A stretch of DNA of 35,151 bases from Gemmatimonadota bacterium (GCA_013002885.1 JABDLS010000112.1:1-35151), one strand, 5' to 3'. Numbered from the stretch's first letter, positions 1 to 8,541 are shown. Notes: generated by a model from the letters alone, not told the origin. Made by a program: numbers and translations.

Positions 1-97
1 GGGTGTACCCGCCGCGGCGCACTGCCGGCTGGCTTACCCGGCCGGTGACGGCCATCTCCACCAGCTCGTCGAAGTTCCAGCTCAGCGTCTCGCTCAT
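1..97 (-). CDS. Partial gene, N-terminus only, function unrecognised
   Basis: The reverse strand reads an open frame from an ATG at 97-95 to the window edge, giving 32 codons that begin M-S-E-T-L-S-W-N-F-D-E-L-V-E-M. There is no stop before the edge, so this is the 5' end of a gene running out of the window. It is transcribed away from the M32 peptidase gene, so the two share the intergenic region 98-231. No clear Shine-Dalgarno sequence is visible at the usual distance. The fragment is too short to assign a family. Confidence 0.45.
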   Translation of the reverse strand, partial: MSETLSWNFDELVEMAVTGRVSQPAVRRGGYT

Positions 98-231
98 CTC
101 TCGTGGGTCGGAGGATTCAGGGGTCCAGAAGGTGGGTGATGCCCGTTGCTTGACAGCGCCCCGAGGGGCAGGGCACGTTGCGGCCCCGATTGTCGACAAC
201 ATACAGTTCGAGGCGGCGAGAGGCCAACTCT
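98..231. promoter_or_regulatory. Divergent intergenic control region
   Basis: This 134-nt region lies between a leftward gene and the rightward catabolic run. It contains a perfect TTGACA at 150-155 (+ strand), and just downstream a perfect inverted repeat GCCCC-GA-GGGGC at 158-169 that could be an operator. No good -10 hexamer lies 16-18 nt from the TTGACA. A weaker alternative is TTGCGG (178-183) with CATACA (200-205). A GCGAGAGG at 216-223 is a fair ribosome binding site for the ATG at 232. The promoter call is tentative. Confidence 0.25.
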
Positions 232-1752
232 ATGGGATACAACGCTTTACTGGAACGAATGGGCCAGGTGAACGACCTGTTGTGCGCCGGATCGGTGCTC
301 AGCTGGGACGAGCGGACCATGATGCCGCCGGGTGGCGCCGAGACCCGCGGAAAGCAGCTCGCAACGCTCAAGGTGTTCGCCCGCAACCACTTAGTGGCCG
401 ATGAGACGCGTCGGCTCCTCGACGTCGCCGAAGCGGAGGTGGCCAACCACGCCGAGGACAGCGTCGAGCGCACCATCTGCGCTCAGGTGCGCGAAGCCAT
501 CGACTACCACCTCCGCATTCCATCCGAGCTCTTGCAGAGGCGAGCCGAAGTCGGTTCGAGAGGCCACCACGTCTGGGTGAAGGCGCGGGCCGACAGTGAC
601 TTCGCCGCCTTCGCGCCGATCCTCGAGGAGACGCTGGCGTTGAATCGGGAGATGGCCGAGTGCATCGGGTACGAGGAGCACCCCTACGACGCCCTCATGC
701 ACCGCTTCGAGCCCGGTGAGACGCTGTCGTCGCTCCAGCCCCTCTTCGCCACACTCCGCGAGGGACTCCTGCCGCTGGTGAAGGCCATCGGTGAGAAGGA
801 GCCGCCGCGCGTGGACTTCCTCCAGCAGCCCTATCCGGTGGAGAAGCAGCTCGCGTTCGCACTTTCCATGGCTCGTAAGGTGGGCTACGACACGCACCGG
901 GGTCGCCTCGACCTCACCGTGCATCCCTTCGAGATCTCCTTCACTCGCAACGACGTCCGCATCACCACGCGGGTCAACGACGATTGGATGCCCAAGAGCC
1001 TCTTCGGCACCCTCCACGAGGCCGGGCACGGGATGTACGAGCAGTACTGCGACCCGGCGTACACCCGAACACCGCTGGCCACCGATCTCGTCGGCCTCTA
1101 CGCGGTGGGCGGGGTGAGTTTCGGCGCCCACGAGAGCCAGTCGCGGCTCTTCGAGAATCAGGTGGGCCGGAGTCGCGAGTTCTGGGAGCTGAACTTCGGA
1201 GAGCTCCGCGACACCTTCCCCGAGCAACTCGACGGGATCGATGCCGAGACGTTCTGGCGAGCGGTGAACTGGGTGCGGCCCGGCTTCATCCGCGTCGAGT
1301 CCGACGAGTCGACGTATGACTTCCACATCATGCTGCGGGTGGAGATCGAGGCCGCCCTCGTCGACGGCTCGTTGAGCGTTGCGGAGCTGCCCGAGGCGTG
1401 GAACGCGAAGATGAAGGAGTACCTCGGCCTCGACGTGCCCGACGACAGCCTGGGCGTCCTCCAGGACGTCCATTGGTCCTCGGGTCAGGTGGGCACCTTC
1501 TGCAACTACACCATCGGAAACGTCATGGCCGGTCAACTCTTCGCCGAGGCTAAGAAGGACGACCAGGTTCGTGGTGGGTTGGGGGCAGCCGACTATCACC
1601 CTTTACGGGAGTGGATGACCGAGCACATCCACCGCCACGGGCGTCGCTACACCCGGGAGCAGCTCCTCGAGCGCGCAACCGGGCGGGGCCTCGACCCCAC
1701 CGATTACGTGGCGTACCTCACGTCCAAATACACCGAGGTCTACGAGCTGTGA
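232..1752 (+). CDS. M32 family metallocarboxypeptidase (carboxypeptidase Taq)
   Basis: The protein (506 aa) is a cytoplasmic zinc carboxypeptidase that removes C-terminal residues from peptides. The zinc motif HEAGH is at residues 262-266. The downstream HESQSR motif (from residue 300) supplies the third ligand Glu, and a late HWSSGQVGTF segment matches the conserved HxxxGxxG region of the family. Length is normal for M32 (about 500 aa). The ATG at 232 was chosen over one at 178 because a GCGAGAGG ribosome site precedes it and the family N-terminus (YNALLERM, then LLCAGSVLSWDERTMMPPGG) begins here. The stop overlaps the next start by 4 nt, so it is probably translationally coupled to the aminotransferase. 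With the M20 peptidase at the far end, it brackets the cluster with peptide/amide hydrolases. Confidence 0.93.
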   Translation: MGYNALLERMGQVNDLLCAGSVLSWDERTMMPPGGAETRGKQLATLKVFARNHLVADETRRLLDVAEAEVANHAEDSVERTICAQVREAIDYHLRIPSELLQRRAEVGSRGHHVWVKARADSDFAAFAPILEETLALNREMAECIGYEEHPYDALMHRFEPGETLSSLQPLFATLREGLLPLVKAIGEKEPPRVDFLQQPYPVEKQLAFALSMARKVGYDTHRGRLDLTVHPFEISFTRNDVRITTRVNDDWMPKSLFGTLHEAGHGMYEQYCDPAYTRTPLATDLVGLYAVGGVSFGAHESQSRLFENQVGRSREFWELNFGELRDTFPEQLDGIDAETFWRAVNWVRPGFIRVESDESTYDFHIMLRVEIEAALVDGSLSVAELPEAWNAKMKEYLGLDVPDDSLGVLQDVHWSSGQVGTFCNYTIGNVMAGQLFAEAKKDDQVRGGLGAADYHPLREWMTEHIHRHGRRYTREQLLERATGRGLDPTDYVAYLTSKYTEVYEL

Positions 1753-2963
1753 GCGCGACCGAGGCCCCTGCCACGTCGGTTGAGGGCCGACGGCGCCTCG
1801 CCAAGCGGGTCCAGCTCAAGGACAAGCACATCATCACCGAGATGATGGACATCGCGGCGGACCTGCCCGACGTCATCAAGCTCGGGCGGGGAGACCCGGA
1901 CCTCGATACGCCGGAGCACATCATCCGGGCGGGGCAGGCGGCGTTGGGGGCAGGTGCCACCCACTACACCCATCCCATGGGCATGCCGGAGCTGCGTCAG
2001 GCCATCGTCGACAACATTGCGGCGTACGGTGGAGCCCGGTACGCACCCGAACACGTCGTCGTCACGCCTGGAGGACAGCAGGCGATGTTCATCATCGCCC
2101 TCGGCCTTCTGGACCCCGGCGACGAGCTCCTCATTCCCTGCCCGGGATACAATCCGTACCTCCAGGCCGCCGAGCTGACCGAAGCCAAGCTCGTGGAGAT
2201 CCGCACCTCCATCGAGACGAACTTCACCCTCACCGCGGAGATGGTTCGGGCCCACATCACTCCGCGCTCCAAGGTCCTGATCCTCATCAACCCCGGGAAT
2301 CCCACGGGTACGGTGATTCCCCCCGACGAGGTGGAGCGAATCTGCGCGTTGGCGAAGGAGCGCGACCTCATCGTCGTCTCCGACGAGATCTACGCGCGCA
2401 TCGTCTACGACGACAACAAGGCGATTCCCGTGGCTGCGCTTCCGGGAATGCAGGACCGCACCATCACGCTCTCGGGTGTGTCGAAGGCGTACGCCATGAC
2501 GGGGTGGCGGGTGGGGTACTTCGCCGGTCCACCGGACTTGATGCCTGCGCTTGCCGAGATCCACCACGCCTTTGCCATCTCCACATCGGCGGTGGGACAG
2601 CATGCGGCCCTGGCCGCCCTGACCGGGCCTCAGGACTGCGTCGAGGAGATCCGCCAGACCTTCGACGAGCGACGCAAGGTGCTCTGCGCGGGCCTGGACG
2701 AGCTCGGCATCCCGTACGCCGAGCCTCAAGGCGCGTTCTACGTCTACGCCAAGGTCGCCGAGACCGGCGTGGAGGCCACCGAGTTCTGCCGGCGCCTCCT
2801 GTCCGAAGGGCGCGTCATGATCTTCCCCGGCCGGATCTACGGGGACTACACCGACCACTACGCCCGCATGTCGCTGACCCAGACGATTCCCCGGATCCAC
2901 GAAGCCCTCGAACGCATGGCGGGTGTCGTTGACGCCATCCAGCGGGAGAGTTCCGGCGCATGA
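1749..2963 (+). CDS. PLP-dependent class I/II aminotransferase
   Basis: A 404-aa fold-type I aminotransferase of the aspartate aminotransferase group, moving an amino group between an amino acid and a 2-oxo acid. Visible family signatures are the N-terminal LGRGDPDLDTP substrate-side motif, GGQQAM, NPGNPTG, SDEIYARIVYD, and the PLP-binding lysine K246 in SGVSKAYAMTGWRVGY. An Arg near the C-terminus (ARMSLTQT) fits the carboxylate-binding Arg. The GTG start overlaps the M32 stop as GTGA. Substrate cannot be read from sequence. In this operon it could deaminate an amino acid released by the neighbouring hydrolases. Its 3' end carries one copy of an 18-bp duplicated sequence. Confidence 0.93.
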   Translation: MSATEAPATSVEGRRRLAKRVQLKDKHIITEMMDIAADLPDVIKLGRGDPDLDTPEHIIRAGQAALGAGATHYTHPMGMPELRQAIVDNIAAYGGARYAPEHVVVTPGGQQAMFIIALGLLDPGDELLIPCPGYNPYLQAAELTEAKLVEIRTSIETNFTLTAEMVRAHITPRSKVLILINPGNPTGTVIPPDEVERICALAKERDLIVVSDEIYARIVYDDNKAIPVAALPGMQDRTITLSGVSKAYAMTGWRVGYFAGPPDLMPALAEIHHAFAISTSAVGQHAALAALTGPQDCVEEIRQTFDERRKVLCAGLDELGIPYAEPQGAFYVYAKVAETGVEATEFCRRLLSEGRVMIFPGRIYGDYTDHYARMSLTQTIPRIHEALERMAGVVDAIQRESSGA

Positions 2964-3005
2964 GCCGCGTCCACCCGTGGTTGAGATCGGCGCATGAGCC
3001 CCGTC
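2954..3005 (+). repeat. 18-bp direct duplication at the aminotransferase 3' end
   Basis: CGGCGCATGAGCCGCGTC at 2954-2971 recurs as CGGCGCATGAGCCCCGTC at 2988-3005, with 17 of 18 bases identical and a 34-nt period. The first copy holds the aminotransferase stop codon. The second creates an ATG at 2994 in frame with the next gene, which explains an apparent N-terminal extension without family similarity. Confidence 0.7.
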
Positions 3006-3047
3006 GCCTGCCTTCCAATCCGTCCCAGAGCTGAACGACCCGACACC

Positions 3048-3527
3048 ATGAAATCCGACAACCCGAACGTCCGCGGCATCAAGCACATGGCCTTCGCGGT
3101 GAGAGACGCGGCGAAGGCGCTGGACGCCTACGCCCGCTTCCTCCACGTCCCCGCCGATACCGAGATCAAGGTCTACCCCAAGTCGAAAAACCGGGTGGCC
3201 CTCTTTTACCTCGGCGGCATCGAATACCAGCTGTGCGAGTCCATGGAGCCCGACGGGCGCTTTGCCAAGTGGATCGACGAGAGAGGGGCTGAAGGACTGC
3301 ACCATGTCTGCTACGAGGTGGACGACATCGACGCCGCCCTCGCCCACGCCGAGGCCCAGGGGGCGAGCCTCCGGATCTGTCAGGCGTGTCAGGTCCACGG
3401 CTCCCACCCGCATCCAGAGGGGTGGGTCGCCTTCCTCGACGACGAAGCCGGGGGTATCGAGATCGAGTTCATGCAGGTCTACACGCCCGAGCAGTTGAAA
3501 GAGTACGAGGCCTACCAAGGGATCTGA
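3048..3527 (+). CDS. VOC-fold protein, methylmalonyl-CoA epimerase/glyoxalase-like
   Basis: A 159-aa vicinal-oxygen-chelate protein with the paired beta-alpha-beta-beta-beta modules of this fold. The first begins around IKHMAFAVRDAAKALDAY, the second at LHHVCYEVDDIDAALAHAEA, and it ends in GGIEIEFMQ, whose Glu is the usual metal ligand; the two His (HMAF, HHVCY) are the others. This layout most resembles methylmalonyl-CoA epimerase and its relatives. In this setting it may epimerise, isomerise or open a small catabolic intermediate. An ATG at 2994 is in frame but comes from the local duplication, and the extra residues lack family similarity, so 3048 was chosen. Only 1 nt separates its stop from the next ATG. 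Confidence 0.82.
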   Translation: MKSDNPNVRGIKHMAFAVRDAAKALDAYARFLHVPADTEIKVYPKSKNRVALFYLGGIEYQLCESMEPDGRFAKWIDERGAEGLHHVCYEVDDIDAALAHAEAQGASLRICQACQVHGSHPHPEGWVAFLDDEAGGIEIEFMQVYTPEQLKEYEAYQGI

Positions 3528-3528
3528 G

Positions 3529-4524
3529 ATGAGCAACGACCGCACCGTGACCGTCGGCACCGCGACGGCCGAGCCGGGAACCGCTGTCCGGGGAGTTATC
3601 CCCGTCACCACCCTCGCCGGCGGGACGCCCCTGGAGATCCCCGTGGTGGTGGTGAACGGAGGCGCCGGCGACGGGCCCTGCTTCTGGGTGAATGGCGCCA
3701 TCCATGGCGACGAACCCGAGGGGCCTCTGGCGTGTCAGATCGCCCTGGCGGAAGTCGACCCGGCTCAACTGTCCGGGACGCTGGTTCTCTGCCCGGTCGT
3801 CAACGTGCCGGCCTTCGAAGCGGCGGAGCGAGGCAACCCGGCCGACACGTTCACTTACGACATGAACCGGATCTACCCGGGTCGACCCGACGGCTACCTG
3901 AGCGAACGGGTGGCGGCGGCCCATGCGGCGGCCATGGGTCCGGTGGCCGACCTGGAGATCTCCATCCACTCGGGTGGCGCCCACTCGTTCCTGGACAAGG
4001 CGATCTTCGTCGACGAGCGGCCGGAGTCGGTAGAGTTGGCTACGGCCATGGGCCCTGGATGGGGATGCATCATGTCGTCCTTCAATCCGTCGGGCAGTCC
4101 TATGGCGTACATGAAGGAGCTGGGGAAGGTCGGGATCACCGTGGAGCTGGGCGGGCGCTCCGCTACCTCCCCGGAAGCCTTCGCCCGGGTGGGCCGGGAG
4201 CTCGCCGACTCTATCCTCAACATTCTCCGTCATTACGCCATGTATCCGGGAGAGGCGAGCTATCCGTCGCCTCGGTACAAAGGCCAGCAGCAGGCCCTTC
4301 TCGCTCCCGCCTCGGGCATCTTTCTTCCCGAACCGGGCGTCGAGTTCCTGACGATGATGAAGAAGAGCGACCCTATCGCCCGGATCGTGAACGTCTTCGG
4401 AGACACCCTGGCGAGCCTCGAAGCTCCCGCTGACGGGATGTTCTTCGGCCTTCGGGCGCTGCCCAACGTCACCACGGGCGACTGGTGCTGCTTCTTTTGC
4501 AAGGTCGAAGGAACCCGGGACTGA
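3529..4524 (+). CDS. Succinylglutamate desuccinylase/aspartoacylase-family hydrolase
   Basis: A 331-aa zinc amidohydrolase of the AstE/AspA branch of the M14 fold, which cleaves N-acyl amino acids or similar amides. The zinc pair appears in GAIHGDEPEG (His and Glu around residues 59-62). The region with the Asn and Arg substrate ligands is DMNRIYPG, the third ligand His is in DLEISIHSGG, and the catalytic Glu is probably in ITVELGG. A C-terminal beta domain follows. Relatives occur in ectoine and acyl-amino-acid breakdown clusters (family knowledge). The gene starts 1 nt after the VOC gene, and its TGA shares an A with the next ATG. The exact acyl substrate is unknown. Confidence 0.85.
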   Translation: MSNDRTVTVGTATAEPGTAVRGVIPVTTLAGGTPLEIPVVVVNGGAGDGPCFWVNGAIHGDEPEGPLACQIALAEVDPAQLSGTLVLCPVVNVPAFEAAERGNPADTFTYDMNRIYPGRPDGYLSERVAAAHAAAMGPVADLEISIHSGGAHSFLDKAIFVDERPESVELATAMGPGWGCIMSSFNPSGSPMAYMKELGKVGITVELGGRSATSPEAFARVGRELADSILNILRHYAMYPGEASYPSPRYKGQQQALLAPASGIFLPEPGVEFLTMMKKSDPIARIVNVFGDTLASLEAPADGMFFGLRALPNVTTGDWCCFFCKVEGTRD

Positions 4525-5447
4525 TGGTGGAGCATCGTCGCGACCTCGTCGGTTACGGGCAGAATCCGCCGGACATCCGATGGCCGGGTGGCGCCCGTCT
4601 CGCCCTCAACTTCGTCCTCAACTACGAAGAAGGCTCCGAGTACTCCATGGCCGACGGCGACGGTCGGTCCGATGCGGCCCTCACAGAAGTCGCCCAGCCC
4701 CGGGTGCCTTCGGGCCAGCGGGACCTGGGAGCAGAAAGCATGTTCGAGTACGGGAGCCGTGTGGGGTTCTGGCGACTGCACCGGTTCTTCCAGGACCGGA
4801 ATCTCCCCGTCACCGTCTTCGCGTCGGCCTTGGCCCTTGAGCGAAATCCCGAGGTGGCGAAGGCCGTGGCGGCCAGCGACTGGGATGTGGTGGCTCACGG
4901 CCGCCGGTGGATCGAGCACTACCTCCTGGACGAAGCCACCGAGCGCAAGGAGATCGCTCGAGCATACGAATCCATTCGCGATCTGGTTGGCCGGGCGCCG
5001 GAAGGGTGGTACTGCCGCTACGCTCCGTCGCGGAACACCCGGCGGTTGGTGGTCGAGCACGGAGGCTTCAGCTACGACAGTGACGCGTATAACGATGAGC
5101 TGCCGTACTGGTTGACGGTGGGCGACCGTGCGCACTTGGTGGTGCCGTACTCCCTGGTGACCAACGACGCGAAGCTGGTGGGTGGACCGCTGGTTAGCGG
5201 ACGGACCTTCGGCGACTTCCTCATCGACGCCTTCGAGGAGTTGGTGGCGGAGTCCGATGTCCACCCCCGGATGATGTCGGTGGGGATGCACGCACGCATT
5301 CTCGGGCAGCCTGCCCGGATCCGCGGCCTCAGGAGCTTCGTGGATCACGTCGAGGGGCGCGACGATGTGTGGATCTGCCGACGCGGCGATCTGGCCGCTC
5401 ACTGGCGCGCCCAGGTGCCGCCTCCCAAGGGTGCCGTCGCCCCATGA
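4524..5447 (+). CDS. PuuE-type allantoinase / polysaccharide deacetylase family
   Basis: A 307-aa NodB-fold (carbohydrate esterase 4) protein of the PuuE subgroup. Characteristic segments are NPPDIRWPGGARLALNFVLNYEEGSE near the N-terminus (split here by family convention), EYGSRVGFWRL, then TVFASALALERNPEV and WDVVAHGRRWIEHYLLDE, followed by APEGWYCRYAPSRNTRRL. In characterised PuuE proteins the reaction is metal-independent hydrolysis of allantoin to allantoate. Other members of the subgroup may act on different cyclic amides or N-acetyl sugars. The next gene is AllA-like, which supports a ureide role. The ATG overlaps the previous stop by 1 nt, and its own stop overlaps the next start by 4 nt. 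Confidence 0.83.
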   Translation: MVEHRRDLVGYGQNPPDIRWPGGARLALNFVLNYEEGSEYSMADGDGRSDAALTEVAQPRVPSGQRDLGAESMFEYGSRVGFWRLHRFFQDRNLPVTVFASALALERNPEVAKAVAASDWDVVAHGRRWIEHYLLDEATERKEIARAYESIRDLVGRAPEGWYCRYAPSRNTRRLVVEHGGFSYDSDAYNDELPYWLTVGDRAHLVVPYSLVTNDAKLVGGPLVSGRTFGDFLIDAFEELVAESDVHPRMMSVGMHARILGQPARIRGLRSFVDHVEGRDDVWICRRGDLAAHWRAQVPPPKGAVAP

Positions 5448-5947
5448 CCTCAGAGGCGGCGATCTCGGTTGTGGCGGGCCCTGCCGACCCGGCTGCCTTC
5501 GCCCCGTTCGGGGCGTTCGTCGAGCCGCCGCTGGAGGTGGGAGGGCGGGCGAGGTTCGACGACTGGTTGGAGCCTGTGGCGGGGCTGGCGCCTTCGTATC
5601 ACCTCAACCGCGCTCCTGCGTCGACCTTCCCAGTCACGGTCCGTCGGGTGGAACGACACCCCCACGCGGCGCAGCTCTTTATTCCCGTGGGGGTCTCCCG
5701 GTACCTCGTCACCGTGATGCCTGCGGACGAGAGTGGCGCGCCCGATGCGGGTGAGGCTCGATCGTTCGTCGTGCCTGGTACCATGGGCGTCGCCTACCGG
5801 CCTGGTACGTGGCATACCGGGATCTCCGCCCTCGATGGGGAAAGCAGCTTCGCTGTCATGATGTGGCGGGGGACCGAGGACGACGACGTATTCGCCGACA
5901 TTCCGGCCGTCCAGATCCTCGCGGGCAACGGAGATCTTCTTGGCTGA
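5444..5947 (+). CDS. Ureidoglycolate lyase (AllA)-like protein
   Basis: A 167-aa cupin-like protein of the AllA family, which in allantoin breakdown splits ureidoglycolate to glyoxylate and urea. Visible features are the N-terminal FAPFGAFVEPP segment, VERHPHAAQLFIPV with the conserved paired His around the first cupin motif, and a later GVAYRPGTWHTGISAL, the usual second motif with Pro-Gly-x-Trp-His. Length matches the family (about 160-170 aa). The ATG overlaps the stop of the PuuE-like gene as ATGA, so the two are probably coupled. No allantoate amidohydrolase or urease gene is visible here, so the substrate may be a related ureide. Confidence 0.82.
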   Translation: MTSEAAISVVAGPADPAAFAPFGAFVEPPLEVGGRARFDDWLEPVAGLAPSYHLNRAPASTFPVTVRRVERHPHAAQLFIPVGVSRYLVTVMPADESGAPDAGEARSFVVPGTMGVAYRPGTWHTGISALDGESSFAVMMWRGTEDDDVFADIPAVQILAGNGDLLG

Positions 5948-6620
5948 CACTGCCCTCGACCCCATCGAGCAGACGCCGCTGCGCGTCCAGGTCGCTGACC
6001 GGCTCCGAGGGGCCATCGTCACCGGGAAGCTGAGGCCCGGGGCGGCCCTGGTTGAGACTGCCCTCGCCGAGCAGCTCAACGTGAGCCGGGCGCCCATCCG
6101 GGAAGCCATCCAGGATCTGGAGAACGACGGTCTGGTGGAGACCGTGGCGTACAAGCGGAAGAGGGTGAAGCCACTCACCGTTCGGGAGGTGGCCGAGATC
6201 TGCGACATGCGTACGCTCTTCGAGGTGATGGCCGTCCGCCGGATCCTGGAGCGGGGCACGGCCGTGAACAGTCTCCAGGAGCCGTGCGAAGCGATGGAAC
6301 GGGCGGCGGCGGCCGGTGACCGCGACGCCCTCATCGCCGCCGACGAGTCGTTCCATCGGACGCTGATCCGTCTCTCCGACCACTACCTGCTGGACCAGCT
6401 CTGGGCGGGTCTGTACCTACGGATCCACCAGATCATGTCACTACGCAACGACGAAGCTGTCGATCTTCGCGACATCGCTGGGACGCATCCCCCCATCGTC
6501 CAAGCCCTGGCGGACGAAGACCTGGACCGAGCCGTCCGACTCGTGTCGGAGCACGCCAACGCCCTGGCGGACTTCGACCCGGCCAGCATCGCCGACCCTG
6601 CAGGCCAGGACGCATCGTGA
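5940..6620 (+). CDS. GntR family transcriptional regulator, FCD subgroup
   Basis: A 226-aa regulator with an N-terminal winged helix (about residues 10-75; LRGAIVTGKLRPGAALVETA, then LNVSRAPIREAIQDLENDGLV) and an all-helical FCD ligand domain (about 85-210). The FCD metal/ligand residues are plausibly the Asp of ADESFHRT with the His of ESFHRTL, the His of GTHPPIV and the His of SEHANAL. Such proteins usually repress catabolic operons and release on binding an organic acid; it likely controls this cluster. The start is TTG at 5940, overlapping the AllA-like stop by 8 nt, because the family N-terminus begins here and no ATG or GTG fits better. Confidence 0.9.
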   Translation: MADTALDPIEQTPLRVQVADRLRGAIVTGKLRPGAALVETALAEQLNVSRAPIREAIQDLENDGLVETVAYKRKRVKPLTVREVAEICDMRTLFEVMAVRRILERGTAVNSLQEPCEAMERAAAAGDRDALIAADESFHRTLIRLSDHYLLDQLWAGLYLRIHQIMSLRNDEAVDLRDIAGTHPPIVQALADEDLDRAVRLVSEHANALADFDPASIADPAGQDAS

Positions 6621-7546
6621 GTCGGCGCTCGGTTCTGGTCACCGGCGCCGGAGGCTTCGTGGGGTCGACCCTTGTCACGAGCTTCGCTGAACTCGGGCTG
6701 GACGTGATCGCCGTGGATCGCGCCTTCGACGATGAGGCGGATGGGGCCGCCTCGATGGGCCGCGTACGACGCATGACGGGCGAGCTCGACGCCGAGTTGA
6801 TCCTACACCTCCCCCCGGTGGACCTCGTGGTTCACGGAGCGTGGATCACCACGGACCCCGAGTACCTCGGGATCACGCGCGAAGAGTACGCTGCCGAGAA
6901 CCTCGAGCCCCTTCGACGCATCCTCGAATGGGCTCGGAGCAGAGAGCCGAAAGCACTCGTCTTCCTCAGCTCATCCGGCGTCTTCGGGGCTGGCGACGGC
7001 GACGACGCCCTGACGGACGCCGACACACCCACGAGCAAGGCCCCCTACGCGGAGGCGAAGCGGGAGGCCGAGCGACTGGCACTGCTCTTCGCCGGTGAGG
7101 CTGGCGGCGGCCCTGAGACCTTCGTCGTCCGCCTAGGCTACCTCTTCGGCCCCGACGAGCGGTCGCGCCCCACGCGAACGGGGCGATCCCTGGTCACCGA
7201 ATGGATCGCCTCGGCGGAGAAGGGGGAGCCCCTGCCCGTGAGGTCCGACGACCCTGCCAGGGACTGGACGTATACGGGTGACCTGGCGCCTGCGCTTCTT
7301 CGCCTCGTCGACGGCCCATCTCCGCCGCGAGCGATCCACCTCGGGAGTCCCCATCGCTACCGGGACAGCGAGGTCGCATCCCTCATCGCCGGTCGGTACC
7401 CGAGGGCGCGTGTGACCACGGTACCCGACGGAGCGACGGTGAAGGCTCCCATGGCCCCCAGCGAAGTGCCGGCGCTGGAAGGCTTCGGCTGGACTGACCT
7501 TCCCACGGCCCTACAACTGATGGTCGGCCAGGGAGCATCAGTGTGA
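6617..7546 (+). CDS. NAD(P)-dependent epimerase/dehydratase (extended SDR)
   Basis: A 309-aa extended short-chain dehydrogenase. The dinucleotide-binding motif VTGAGGFVGS lies at the N-terminus. The catalytic Ser/Tyr/Lys set is visible as FLSSSGVFG and PYAEAKREAERL (YxxxK), followed by FVVRLGYLFGPDE and the late WTYTGDLAPALL segment typical of nucleotide-sugar epimerases and related uronate/sugar-acid dehydrogenases. The GTG start overlaps the GntR stop by 4 nt and its stop overlaps the next GTG by 4 nt. Substrate is probably a sugar or sugar acid; the sequence does not decide which. Confidence 0.88.
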   Translation: MSRRSVLVTGAGGFVGSTLVTSFAELGLDVIAVDRAFDDEADGAASMGRVRRMTGELDAELILHLPPVDLVVHGAWITTDPEYLGITREEYAAENLEPLRRILEWARSREPKALVFLSSSGVFGAGDGDDALTDADTPTSKAPYAEAKREAERLALLFAGEAGGGPETFVVRLGYLFGPDERSRPTRTGRSLVTEWIASAEKGEPLPVRSDDPARDWTYTGDLAPALLRLVDGPSPPRAIHLGSPHRYRDSEVASLIAGRYPRARVTTVPDGATVKAPMAPSEVPALEGFGWTDLPTALQLMVGQGASV

Positions 7547-8541
7547 CCCGCTTCGTCGTGGTCGGTCTGGGCGCTCGCTCCCGGATCTGGCTCCGCGTCC
7601 TCGGGGAGCATCCCTCATGCAGCGTGGTCGGGCTCGTGGAGACGGATCCGGGCCGCCTCGCCGAAGCCTCCGAGGCGTCGCCGGGTGCCACGAACGGGGG
7701 CACCCTGGCCGACGTCCTGGAGAGAGTGGAGGCCGACGTGGCGCTCCTGTGTACCCCGCCGGGGGGCCGGCACGAGCAGATCGCCACGGCATGCTCGGCA
7801 GGCCTGGCCATCCTCGCCGAGAAGCCTCTGGCCGATAGCGTGGCGGACGCTGAGGCCCACGTCGCCACCGCGGCGGAGGCCGGCGTTCCACTCGCCGTCG
7901 GGCTGAATTTTCGCTACCTCGGGGTGACCCGGGCGTTGAAGAAGCTCTTCGCCCCGGATCGGCTGGGCCCGCCGGAGTTCGGCCGCTTCACGTACGAGCG
8001 GTGGCGGGACGGGCGGCTCGCTCACCTGAACAAGTACCCCCTGACCATGCAGCAGCCCATGCTCTGGGAGCAGTCCATCCACCACTTCGACCTGATGCGC
8101 TTCGTCTACGACGCCGAGCCGGTTCGGATATCCGCCCGGACCTTCAACCCCTCGTGGTCCCTTTACGAAGGCCATGCCAACGTGGGAGCGCTCATCAGCT
8201 TCAGCGACGGCATCGAGATGACGTACCAGGGCACGTGGGCGGGTAACTGGCAGCATATGGGGTTCGAGTGGCGGACCGAGTGTCGCGAAGGAGTTGCCCT
8301 CCAGCGGGACATGTTCGGCGACCTGGGATACGCCCTGAGAGACGACGAGGAGCTGACCTCCGTAACGCTCCCTGCGGAAGAGCCGTGGGTCGACGATGCC
8401 CGAGCCCTCCTCGACGACTTCGTGGACCACCTCGACGGCAAGGGGCCTCTCCCGTGCCCGGGCTCCGATCACCTCCAGTCTTTGCGCATGGTGGACGCCT
8501 GCATCCAGGCGTCGAGCCGAGGGGAGACCATCTACCTATGA
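7543..8541 (+). CDS. Gfo/Idh/MocA family oxidoreductase (first of two)
   Basis: A 332-aa NAD(P)-dependent oxidoreductase. The Rossmann start is FVVVGLGARSRIW, the conserved AEKPLA carries the catalytic Lys-Pro pair, and IHHFDLMRFVYD supplies the His/Asp pair of the C-terminal domain. Family members oxidise or epimerise sugars, inositols and their derivatives. The GTG start overlaps the epimerase stop (GTGA), and its TGA overlaps the ATG of the binding protein, so enzyme and transporter appear translationally coupled. It is not a tandem copy of the enzyme at 12098: motif surroundings differ throughout. Confidence 0.9.
   Translation: MTRFVVVGLGARSRIWLRVLGEHPSCSVVGLVETDPGRLAEASEASPGATNGGTLADVLERVEADVALLCTPPGGRHEQIATACSAGLAILAEKPLADSVADAEAHVATAAEAGVPLAVGLNFRYLGVTRALKKLFAPDRLGPPEFGRFTYERWRDGRLAHLNKYPLTMQQPMLWEQSIHHFDLMRFVYDAEPVRISARTFNPSWSLYEGHANVGALISFSDGIEMTYQGTWAGNWQHMGFEWRTECREGVALQRDMFGDLGYALRDDEELTSVTLPAEEPWVDDARALLDDFVDHLDGKGPLPCPGSDHLQSLRMVDACIQASSRGETIYL

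Noticed and set aside
150..183. Strong sigma-70 promoter from the perfect TTGACA
   Set aside because: No acceptable -10 hexamer at 16-18 nt, so kept only as a tentative control region.
2994..3047. N-terminal extension of the VOC protein from ATG 2994
   Set aside because: The ATG comes from a local duplication of the preceding gene end, and the added residues do not fit the fold.
1740..3701. Long reverse-strand open frame (653 codons) under the aminotransferase and VOC genes
   Set aside because: Opposite strand carries clear family motifs; the reverse product has no recognisable domain and the frame is a by-product of high GC third positions.
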